Assembly (NCBI GenBank): GCA_964019415.1
Contig: OZ025888.1
Span: 3,668,536-3,732,535 of the forward strand
Source: Ianthella basta
Taxonomy: Eukaryota > Porifera > Demospongiae > Verongiida > Ianthellidae
DNA: 64,000 nt
Direction: 5' to 3'
Part shown: in pieces, positions 11,301 to 21,035 of the stretch
Layout of the letters: each line of letters opens with the position of its first letter
Position numbering within the stretch: position 1 is the first letter of the stretch
Position numbers and translations under genes: made by a program
The notes under the pieces: generated by a model
Databases searched by the model: none
What the model was told of the DNA's origin: nothing
What the model saw: the letters and a program-made list of their open reading frames with translations, nothing else

Positions 11301-11474
11301 AACGAGGAGGAAGCAGTACAATTAGGTCTTACTAAATGGGTAGGTAGCCAAGGCTGGCAGCCTCCAACCTGGACAGTGCTTCTGGAGGCAATGGATTATG
11401 CACAGATTGCTCAGCAAGATGTTGAGGGCCTGGAGAAGAAACTTGGACTGAGTAGTAGTGAGTGTTTGCAATAG
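11301..11474 (+). CDS. Putative terminal exon with Death-domain-like C-terminal half
   Basis: The acceptor 'cattcccag' at 11300 opens a 57-codon frame ending in TAG at 11472-11474. The peptide reads EEEAVQLGLTKWVGS, then a PPTWTVLLEAMDYA segment, then QQDVEGLEKKLG. This matches the helix 4-6 pattern of Death domains (a Leu/Trp helix, PTW, LxxAL, then an IE/VExLEKKL helix). The first half of the domain is not identified upstream, so the gene is incomplete or pseudogenised. Death domains mediate homotypic assembly of innate-immune and apoptotic complexes. The GC composition and plus-strand orientation differ from the receptor array. Confidence 0.45.
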   Translation, partial: NEEEAVQLGLTKWVGSQGWQPPTWTVLLEAMDYAQIAQQDVEGLEKKLGLSSSECLQ

Positions 11475-11891
11475 AGAGCAGTGTGTGCACTGGTGTGTGT
11501 GCACGCGTGTGTGTGAGATACTTGGCTATGTCAATGTGCTTCCTACTGTGTGTGTATACCCCTCTGATATGGGATGTGGTTTGACGTGAAGTTGTGTTTG
11601 GTGTGTTAGTGGCTGATGTGTTTCCTTCAATCCACACCAAACACCTTAGAGCTGTTGGGGGGAACTTGGGGCCAATGTTAACTTTGTCTATATTTTCCTG
11701 TTGCTCTTCCAGGATCCTAAGATGATGGCACATAGTGTGACTTTCTTTCATTCATGCATGCTCACTTTACTTATCTCCCTTTTGTATAAGCCCAATGCAG
11801 TGTACTCCATGTATTGTATACGTATCTGTACTCTTTTAGTGTACACATGAGTTTTGACCAGTCTTGTATACTATGCATACCACACTGTTCA
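11475..11891. other. Unassigned sequence after the Death-like exon
   Basis: Nothing recognisable. Some open frames on the minus strand merely shadow the 11301 exon. Confidence 0.4.
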
Positions 11892-12045
11892 CAGTGATCA
11901 GTCCCTGGAGGGGGTGGCTTGGGGGAGTGGCCCAGTACCCTCCTGTGATTGGCTCTTACCAACATCACCACACCAGCAGTGAATGTAGCTATGCCCACAT
12001 GAACTATTAGTGCATTATTGGATTATGACAGCATAGTTGTTAAAG
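11892..12045 (-). pseudogene. Short-tail TM/cytoplasmic exon relic
   Basis: The minus strand retains the TM half (GIATFTAGVVMLVRANHRRV, then HSPKPPPPGTD) of an S-type tail exon and then diverges at the first tyrosine position (HCE instead of HYE). No other exon of this copy survives nearby. It is a footprint of a deleted S gene between L1 and S2. Confidence 0.8.
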
Positions 12046-12375
12046 TAATGTGTAAGGAAAGTAACTGTGAATGCCCAACCATTAGCAAATTGCACTGACT
12101 GTGGATAAAAACGCGCAGTGGTGTCTGGCCGCAATTTGTCCCATGCAGACTCACCATGCATGTACCTCCATTGTCAGAAGCGTCTACAATTTTGTGCTGC
12201 GCATGCTTGGGATATATTGGCCCCTCTGATAGTGTGGCACTAAATAGACTGTGGGGGTAGACACTAGTTGGGATTCACTTGGGGCGGGGCTTTTGGCATG
12301 TTTTATCACTGGCTAGGGTATAAAAAGTTTCATTCAAAAATGTAAGGGATTAATTAAGGAATGGCCAACAGAAAA

Positions 12376-12606
12376 AAAGCATAGAAACAAGCAGCAGTAA
12401 CTCAGCACTATGATGAACCATGTTTCCACAGAGTTCACTTGGCTTTCTTAATTTCCTTGTAGCTGCATGGAAACTTGGCCAGCTAGCTAATCATAGCTAC
12501 ACCTTTGTGGCTGCGTAGCTACATACAAGGAAGTTAGGAATGCTGAGTGAGAAATGTTATTTATGATAGTGCTGAGTTACTAGTACTGCTGTTTGTTTCT
12601 ATGCTG
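12376..12606. repeat. Long imperfect foldback (MITE-like or hairpin)
   Basis: The left arm at 12379-12414 (GCATAGAAACAAGCAGCAGT onward) is complementary to 12563-12604. The interior also pairs in part ('ttccttgtagctgc' against 'gtagctacatacaaggaa'). The whole can fold into a stem of roughly 110 bp per side with bulges. No open frame is present. It is either a non-autonomous DNA element or a hairpin-RNA source. Confidence 0.6.
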
Positions 12607-14299
12607 TTCTCTGCATTGGGATGGATCTGAAGAGTGCACATAACAAACTAAGCAGCTGAATGTAAATTGATTGGCTGTACTTTGTATTGTACACATGGCT
12701 TTTGGTTGGCTTCAGTGAAGTTGTCACTGTAGCTTATACAGTATTGCACTAGTGGTTAGGTAGCACAGAGCTGTGGCTGTAAGCTCAAGGTGCTCCCATG
12801 ACGCACATCACTGTACTAATCTGTGCATGGTCGTCATGCCTTCCTCCTAGGGCTTGTTAGTTTGCAGTGAAGCTACTGCAGCTCCCCATTATTAGAGTCG
12901 TTATGGCAGCAGAGGTGCATTTGTACAGTATACTGCATTACACCTTAAGCTTGCAATGCATTGGACCTGAGGAAGTGTCAGACCAGTATACGTAGCTATT
13001 GGATAGATTAGGATGAATATGTTGAAGATAGGGTAGTTTGAGCAATTAAGTGTATTATTATCTCTGTTAGCAGCTACATTTATGAATTAACAAAAGACCT
13101 ATGTATAGTTTGGGTAGCCACACTAACCTTGCAACCCAAATGAACCTCTCCACAGTGTTCCCTTACAAGCTGAATTTGTACTTGTGCATGCAGAAAGACT
13201 GATGACAAGTTGCATAGCTATGCTTGCTATCTGACACAACCCAGCATACAGCAATTAATGTGCCAGGCCTAATTTCACCATATAAATTAGATCAGCCTGC
13301 ATATGTGAAACTAGGTTATGGACAGTGCTGACTATAACACAATAACAAGATAATCATGCTATCATGGTAGTGTTAAGCATTAAGGAAGTAAAGACAGATA
13401 ATTATGTTTTGTTTCATGAGTCATTGGGTGAACATTAATCATGCAAACTTGTCAATCTATGTTAAGGATAACACACACATTGTGTGTGACTGTGTGAGTT
13501 GCAACTCATTTTGTGTCTGTTGTGTATAATGTATGTGTGTGCATATGTAAGTCTCCAGATGTCTTTTGTATAAGTATGTTATTATGTTTGTCGAAGCCAA
13601 TAGCAAAGTACACTGATTGTCTGGAAGTGTATACTGTATTATAATGGCCTTGATGTTGGCTTCTGCTTATCTTGCAACTCAATCAAGTTGCATGTCCGTG
13701 CCTTATACTTTAATCAAGTATACAGCTCAGTGACCTGCTGGTGACCTTGTACATATGTGTATACAGTCAATTAGATGTAGGCATGCAGGAGAATGGTGCT
13801 AGGTCATGCACAGCCTATCATGAATAATTATGCATCTTTCATGACTTCCTGTCCTTGAATCCTCTACCGCCCCTACTCAACACACACTTCCTCCTTAAAC
13901 TGTACATGATAGGAGATTTAATGCATATTTGTTGAGGTACACAACTGTCTAAATTTAGATAGCAATTATCACTGTCAAACGTGTTTATGAATTGCTATAT
14001 AATTCACTGGAAGCAACAAACCACTATTTGACTCTCTTCAATAAGTGTTTAGTGGTTGGAGCTTGCTCTTCCACAGTGCATAAACTTACCATGACATGTA
14101 CAATACAATTATTCATTCCAATGTTACAGTGTTTAACTGAACAGAGAATCTAATGCAGTTGTCTAGTGGGGATCTGAATACTATTACATTATCATGAATT
14201 TCTTTGGCGGCAGCTGTGTCATGTAATAACTGGAATGGTCAAGAACAATTACTGGTGTTTCTTCTTATATACCAACCACCTACGTACACTCTAGAAGAG
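12607..14299. other. Gene-poor flank with L-gene 3'-flank footprint
   Basis: 12858-13020 matches the conserved 3' flank found beside L tails, but no L exon follows. 13600-14200 matches the 3' flank of S genes (compare 34640-35160 and 46990-47500). No other gene is visible. This looks like the scar of a deleted unit. Confidence 0.5.
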
Positions 14300-16318
14300 C
14301 TAGTAAGTGATGCTTGCATACTCGCTTCTCTCCATCTTCATCAGGTCCAGTTCCTGATAGTGTTTGTTGTGTCCCTCTGTGTCCTGCTTGTCTACCTCCT
14401 CGTAGACCCCTGCACCAAGAGGTATGCTCTTCTTCCCTTCATCCACCACCTCATAGTGATCAGTCCCATGAGGAGGAGGCTTAGGGGAGTGGTCCAGTAC
14501 CCTCCTGTAATTGTCTCTTACCAACATCACTGCACCAGCAGTGAATGTGGCTATGCCCACAAGAACCATTAGTGCACTAATGGATATTGGCAGCGCTGTT
14601 GATAAAGTACATGTACATGGGCCTGTAAATAGAAGAAATGACATTGAGGTGTGCTTCACATTGGATGTTAGTTATAGTGTTGTCAGTAGCAATCTTGTCG
14701 ATGCTATTCTTGAATACTGCATAAATTAATTGTCTTAACCTTGTGCTCCACTTTGTCCAAGGGATGACAAGTCAGCTATTGCTGATGTAGTAGCCACTGT
14801 TGTTGGAGTTGGAGTTCCTCTGCTAACTACAGTTGTTGGTGTAATCATCACAGTGACTGTGCTTGTGGCTGGTCCACCTAAATTATCAAGAAGTCAAAGT
14901 CCAACTCAAGATCAATCAGTGACACCTAGAGCCTACTCTTTAAGGACCCTGCTGACCATGCACACACTGGATTTCACAACAATAGATGGTAACACTATAA
15001 ATGTTTGTACCTTGTGCACCTCCTACCTTCCCCACACTGCCCATCTGGTATAAGACATCTCACTGCTGGCTGTTGACTGATGTTGTGTCCACTAACTGCC
15101 CACACCTTCACTCTGTAGAGCTGGCCTAGTCCTCCAAAACATGATACATTTGTTGACACTTGTCCAGTTCCTCCACTATTAGACATGACACTGATGCACG
15201 TCTCTACAAATGTGATGTTTCGTACTCTGCACTCAAACTCTACGATATATCTCTCCACTTGGCTGCCATCTGGTGATGTGAAGGTCCACATAGTGTTCTG
15301 GACACTTACATGGGGCATTGGAAGATTGGCTAGAAAAATGGATATACACATAATTCAGTAGTAACAGTGCATGCAAACTTGTGTGGTTATAATGTAAGTG
15401 CTTTTGAGTGATTAGTTGACAGTGTCATCAACATGCTTACTTGCATTCTTCAGGTAAACTGAGAAGTAGGTCTTTGTTGATAGCATAAAGCAGTAATAGA
15501 GTCCATTTCTGTACCAATTCAGATCACTTGTGACAGTGTTACCTCGACTTGATGCAATGAGTAATATTCTTTGATAGAAGAATATATATGGCCGTCCTCC
15601 GTACCTTCCACTAGTGCACTTGATCCAAAATTGTCCATCCTTTCCTGTTGCCTGTTGTTCATCAGTGATGAGGGCATGGTTGAGGAGGAGGGAGGTTGAC
15701 GTGAAGAGGAATGGACCAGGGCTAGCTGCAGAATGTAGACATGCTTACAGTAGAACAGCAGAATGTAGATGAGCTTACCATAGAATGTACAGCACAGAAT
15801 ACAGCACAATGTGGATGTCTGATGAACTTACTAACCTATTACACTGATTGCTGATGTGTGACCTCTCCTGCTTTGTTCATTGCCATACTCAGCTTCACAA
15901 TAGTACCTCCCTCCCAAATCCTGGGAAGTGACATCGACCAATAGAGTGTCAGCCACTGCTCTGTAGTAAGGGGTTCCCTCTTGTATCTCACACATTGGTC
16001 TAGTGCAGTTGTGGTACCACTTGTAGCTGATCACCTCACTCCCCTCAGGTAGTCCTGTCACATCACAGGTCAGAAGAACCTTGTTCCCAGTGTGAAGCTG
16101 TTAATACTGATTGTGCTTCCTGACTCAGTGTAGAGTCTGCCACTAGCATTGTAAGCCCTGATCTTCACCATAACAGCTGCCTCTCCTGTGAGTCATGTAG
16201 ATTGTACCACACAGTAACTCCTCAACTCCCTCTATCCCTAGCAATCACTTCTAAGCCCCTTCCTACCTGATTGGAGACTGGCTGTGATGAGTCCCAGGAG
16301 AACCAACAGCAGTTTCAT
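14300..16318 (-). pseudogene. S2: short-tail receptor with a single frameshift in Ig1
   Basis: Exons: signal peptide 16267-16318 (MKLLLVLLGLITASLQS); Ig1 15836-16185; Ig2 15441-15725; FN3 15027-15329; stalk 14740-14877; TM+tail 14300-14622. All are complete with good splice sites. However, Ig1 is 350 nt, not a multiple of three: one T is missing near 16079 (AGAAGAACC-TTG where paralogues read AACTCTTG), which destroys the reading frame before the first Ig cysteine. The tail keeps HYEVV, VYEEV, HYQEL and SEYASITY. Its Ig2 is the most divergent in the array (FWIKC and a LNWYRNGLYYCF strand). A one-base assembly error would make this gene intact, so the pseudogene call is provisional. Confidence 0.75.
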
Positions 16319-16809
16319 TGTCAGAACCCTCTAAGGTTGAACCCTGAGGCTACTGTCCTACTTTGCTATTGCTTCGATCTATGGCACTGAAATAGACTGG
16401 ATGGAAACTTACTACAGATAGCCTGCACTGCTTATATTCATGATTAGAGTACTTTATTCAAGCTTTGAAGGACTTCTAGGGATCAAGACCACATCAATAG
16501 ACACTGTTACCTAGTTATGACTTCTGAAGCCACAAGCAAACATGGGCACACATTATATATGCACGCCCCAGAAGCCTGCAAGTGGTTCCCAATCAGTGTG
16601 GCTCATTAGCCATCAGTGCCAGCTCCTTCATTAAGGCTCAGATTTGTGCTTGGGAAAATGTCCATACCCAATGGTGTTAGTGTAATGCAGAATAGAATTG
16701 GAGGAAATACTAATTGCATGGGAGCTATATACCAGTTGGTTTCTGTAGTCTAATGTGTGCACATGCATGCTTACAGGACTTATGTAGCTTCCCCAAATCA
16801 CTCTCTTAC

Positions 16810-17033
16810 AATCATCCACTACTCTGTAGTAGGGGGTTCCCTCTTGTATCTCACACATTGGTCTAGTGCAGTTGTGGTACCACTTGTAGCTGATCACCTC
16901 ACTCCCCTCAGGTAGTCCTGTCACATCACAGGTCAGAAGAACTCTTGTTCCCAGTGTGAAGCTGTTTGAACGTGTATTTCCTGATCGTGAAACCACTTCA
17001 CCGCTAGCATTGTAAGCCCTGATCTTCACCATA
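16810..17033 (-). pseudogene. Receptor Ig1 relic between S2 and L2
   Basis: The minus strand is open from VKIRAYNASGEV through SFTLGTRVLLTCDVTGLPEG, YKWYHNC and GTPYYRVVDD and then runs into unrelated sequence before the YYC strand. It is the best preserved of the four S-L interval relics. Confidence 0.75.
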
Positions 17034-17280
17034 ACTCCTCAACTCCCTGTATCCCTAGCAATCACTCCTAAGCCCATCCTACCTACACCTTCATGTGAGA
17101 ACATGCACTCTGAAGTTAAACACTGCATGGTTTATTAAGTGTCCTACTGTTGTGGCCAGCACTATGAAATTTGATACCACTTGCAGGTTTTTGTTATGTG
17201 ACTGTGTCCATGCTTGCAAAAGTGTTTCTGTAGTCACAGTAACCAGCATACTACTGCAACTAACACTGTATCTCTAGAAA
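17034..17280. other. Signal-peptide-flank debris
   Basis: Degraded sequence resembling the upstream flank of receptor genes. No gene is seen. Confidence 0.4.
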
Positions 17281-17790
17281 TCCGTATCTCTATATCAGTT
17301 TTATAGCAAGGAAATAGGGAATAGGAAATTTTGGCGGGGAATCTATTTTGGCGGGGAATCTATTTTGGCGGATTGGCGGTTTTGAGAGCAATCCGCCAAT
17401 ATTTCTTCCGCCAAAATTTGTGCAATCATTTGGTTTTCCGCTTAACAAGCCTGGTTGTGCCAGACCTATAGATTAATCGTCAGCATAGAGTTCACAACTG
17501 ACAGCAGCGCGAGGACACTACGTTTCCAAAGTGTTTTGCACACCGGAGGTGGAAGAAGAGCGCGAGGATGCCGAAGGCAATCCGAACGGCGTCGTATATG
17601 CGGTCGCTGTGAAGACTGACGTTGAGATCATTGTCGGTAACTTACTGCGGCAGATTCAGCACCCTGTTCTCTGTTTCTGCGCTGGAGCGGTACAATTGTG
17701 TGCGAGGTCACAGGCTGCAGGCGAACGTTAGCAGATCGGCCAAAAGAGGCTTGAAAACCTTTGTACGTTGCAGCTCGTGCTTCATTCAAA
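17281..17790. other. Foreign GC-richer block replacing the L2 tail
   Basis: This block starts with three copies of an ATTTTGGCGG unit (about 17328-17375) and their inverted counterpart (CCGCCAATATT...CCGCCAAAAT, about 17394-17416). It continues into a GC-richer stretch with an exon-like open segment at about 17531-17635 ending at GTCG|gtaact on the plus strand. No ATG precedes it and I recognise no family. The break to normal receptor intron sequence is near 17780-17790, exactly where the L2 tail exon should lie further on. Confidence 0.4.
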
Positions 17791-17846
17791 TGTTCCTTAA
17801 GTTTGTGCACATACGTAGCTTGTAGTTTGAAACATAATGTGCTTAC

Positions 17847-19594
17847 CATCATGCTCAAGAGTACTACTTGTTGACACAGTATTTGTTACAGTTGGACTCC
17901 ATGTGCTGTGCAATGTTCTTTGTGTATGTCCATCTGTACATAATATAATGTCTTTCATGTATTGTTTATGCATAGCTACGTCTAACGTGCTAACACTACT
18001 TCTGATACACCTACATACCAACCCTCAAACTACATGTATTGATACTAACCTTGTGGTCCAGGTGGACTGGAAGGTGAAATGTCGGTCATTGATGATGTAG
18101 TATACGTAGGCAGTGTTGTTGGAGTTGGAGTTCCTCTGCTGCCTACAGTAGTTGGTGCAAACACCACTGTGTTTGTAGTAGTTGATCCACCTGAAGCACA
18201 TGACAATGATCATTATAATTAGTGACACAAACTTTAGATACTTAACTTCACATAATTTAAGCAATGCGTACTTTGCTACCGTTCATCGTTTCCAGAGCAT
18301 TAAAATATACTGGACAACAGGAGCACTGCGTCTCCTTGTGTGCCTCCTACCTTTGCTGAATTGCCCACTTGTTGAAAGACACTTCACTGCTGGCCGTCGA
18401 CTGATGTTGTGTCCACTAACTGCCCACACCTTCACTCTGTAGAGCTGGCCTAGTCCTCCAAAACATGATACATTTCTTTCTACTCGCCCAATTCCTCCAC
18501 TATTAGCACTGACACTCAAGTACTTCTCTACAAATGTGATGTTTCGTACACTGCACTCTAACTCTACAATATATTCCTCCACTTGGCTGCCATCTGGTGA
18601 TGTGAAGGTCCACGTGGTATTCTGGACACTTACATGGGGCATTGGTAGAGTGGCTAGAAGAATGGATTTATACATAATCAGTAGTGAAAGTGCAAACTTA
18701 TAGTTGTAATGTGTGTGTGAGTGTGCTTGAGTGATTAGTTAACATCATCAACTTGCTTACTTAAATTCTTCAAATAAACTGAGAAGTAGGTCCTTGTTGA
18801 TTGTCTGAAGCAATAATGGAGTCCATTTCTAGTGTAACTGTTCAGTTCACTTGTTGCAGTGTTACCAATCCTACCTGATGCAAAATTTTGATTCACCGTA
18901 GAGAATATTTGTGGATATCCTTGATTTCCCCCACTGGTGCAGTTGATCCACTGTTTCCCATCCTTCTCTTTTACCTGTTGTACATCAGTGATGAGGGCAT
19001 GGTTGAGGAGGAGGGAGGTTGACGTGTAGAGGAACGGACTAAGGCTAGCTGCAGAATGTACAGGTAGATAGAACAGCACAGAACATGCATGTTTACAGAG
19101 TATTATTATCTGATGAAATTCCCAACCTGCTGTATGGATTTCTGTGGAAGCTTTTGCCTCTTTCTTATTGCCATACTCAGCATCACAATAGTGCCTTCTT
19201 TCAAAATCATGGGAAGTGACATCCACCAATAGAGTGTCAGCCACTGCTCTGTAGTAGGGGGTTCTCTCTTGTATCTTACACCTCACTTCAGTGCACTCAT
19301 AGTACCACTTGTAGCTGATTACCTCACTCCCCTCAGGTAGTCCTGTCACATCACAGGTCAGAAGAACTCTTGTTCCCAGTGTGAAGCTGCCAATTCTGAT
19401 TGTATTTCCTGACTCAGTGTAGAGTTTTCCACTAGCATTGTAAGCCCTGATCTTCACCATAACAGCTGCCTCTCCTGTGAGTCATGTGGATGGTACCACA
19501 CAATAACTCCTCAAGTCTCTCTATCCCTAGCAATCACTCTACCTGTTTGGAGACTGGCTGTGATGAATCCCAGTAGAATCAAGGACACCTTCAT
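17847..19594 (-). CDS. L2: long-tail-class receptor ectodomain lacking a tail exon
   Basis: Exons: signal peptide 19543-19594; Ig1 19127-19474; Ig2 18761-19048; FN3 18351-18653; stalk 18050-18190; second stalk 17847-17933. All are open, phase 1 and flanked by GT-AG. The two stalk exons are of the L type, the second ending EHDG as in L5. Downstream of 17847 the intron donor is intact, but the L TM/tail exon is missing: the block at 17281-17790 replaces it and the next receptor exons belong to S2. The gene is therefore either 3'-truncated, encodes a secreted ectodomain by intron read-through, or splices over about 3 kb to the S2 tail (phase compatible). Confidence 0.7.
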
Positions 19595-20387
19595 TGTTGA
19601 AACTCTCTAGACATGAACACTGAGTTATTGTCTTCCTCGATGGTGCTACTGTGGTACTGAATGAGACTTCAGTAGGATAATAATGGAGAATCACTTTGGA
19701 GGCTTCTGAGGCGTAGTGTGATTGTGAGTCATGTGTGAAAGTGGCTTCAGAGGGTTAGCAACCACAGGTGTGGGAGTTAACATGGTCTAGAGATCAGGTT
19801 TCTTTTCTGTATGTGATGTCTAATCTATTAGCAAAGTGCATTGTTTGCCTGACAGTGTGTATCCAAAGCCCTTCATGTTGCCCTTTGCATAAGTTGCCTT
19901 CACAAGTTGTTTGTACTTTCTACTATAATCATGTTTACAGCAACCTGTAGCTACCTGTTGACGTTTGCATATGTATACTTTCAGTTTGGTGTATAGTCTG
20001 AATCGAACCCAGACCCATCGAACCTAGACGCATCAAACTCGGGCCCATCCACCATTTTGGGGTGTGCAGGGCAGATGGGTCTGGGTTTGAGACTGTGCGT
20101 ACCAAACTTGCATCACAGTAATGCATAGCCTGTATGTGACTTTCAGTCATCTTTGCATTCTCGGCACCATTCCAATTAAGTACGGGTCATACACACTATT
20201 CCTTCTACACTAGCACATTATTAAACTGTATGTATGCTGTGACATACACCTGGCTAAAAATATTTCACTTTCTCTCTCAAACTGGTTCTCTAGTTGCTTC
20301 AGAATTTCAATATCTGGTTCCAACAGCATCCACCGTTGCAGTGAAGGAAACAACACACAGCTTTGTCAATCCCAAGCACATATCCAT
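19595..20387. other. 5' flank of L2 with MITE-like element
   Basis: Upstream flank similar to other receptor 5' flanks to about 19760, then unassigned sequence holding the inverted-repeat element at 19984-20107. No gene is seen. Confidence 0.45.
19984..20107. repeat. Small inverted-repeat element, about 124 bp
   Basis: The left arm 19984-20019 (GTTTGGTGTATAGTCTGAAT, then the core AACCCAGACCCATC) pairs with the right arm 20074-20107 (GATGGGTCTGGGTTTGA, then ACCAAAC at the end). Non-coding; MITE-like. A clear target duplication is not visible. Confidence 0.5.
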
Positions 20388-20393
20388 TGGAGC

Positions 20394-20443
20394 TTGCTGA
20401 GACTGGCCATGATGAGTTCCAGTAGGACCAACAGCACCTTTAG
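20394..20443 (-). pseudogene. Signal-peptide exon relic
   Basis: The minus strand encodes KVLLVLLELIMASLS with the initiator changed (CTA instead of ATG). No Ig exon follows. It is debris of another receptor copy between L2 and S3. Confidence 0.6.
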
Positions 20444-20469
20444 TGGAGAACTCTTCAAAGTAATTGGGG

Positions 20470-20739
20470 CGAGCCTGAGCGAGGACGCTCTCCCCTACCT
20501 TTGTTGTAGCTATGGGAAAGCAGCGGGTCCCCACATTGGCTAGGGTGCCAATTTTTGATGCAGCACGGCTTCTGCGTGAACTTCATGCTCAGGCGGCTAC
20601 AGTCAACGTTTCACTGGAAGGACAGCGCGCTCCAGCCATTGTTCTAGCCTGGGACCAGACTCTTCAGCGATCAAAGTTGGCTGCAGCGAATTCCCTTCGA
20701 GCAGGCTGCTCATCTAGTGCATACATGCTGATGCAGTGA
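20470..20739 (+). other. GC-richer block with a 75-codon ORF
   Basis: An ATG at 20512 opens a 75-codon frame to 20739. The composition is clearly GC-richer than the surroundings and the peptide is Ala/Leu/Arg-rich. No family is recognised. Codon-like structure is weak. It could be a processed fragment of a gene or of a transposon. Confidence 0.25.
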
Positions 20740-21035
20740 CGTTGTCAGTATATTTGTGGGCATGGGTATATAGGTTGTCCGTCTGCCCCACTCCATGATA
20801 TCACCATGTCTAGCACATTATGCTGAGGAAGACAGTCAGAGAGTCACCATCTTGCCCACCATTTTACATTGAAGTTTATAATGCGAAATAATTATGTCAA
20901 AACAAGTGAAATATAATGCACAATACAATTAAGAACATGCCATGATTGTGACTCAACACAATCATGGTGCAGCAATCAGAACGCAGTAACATGACAGACA
21001 TGACAGATACACAGATACACTACACTATTCCAAAG

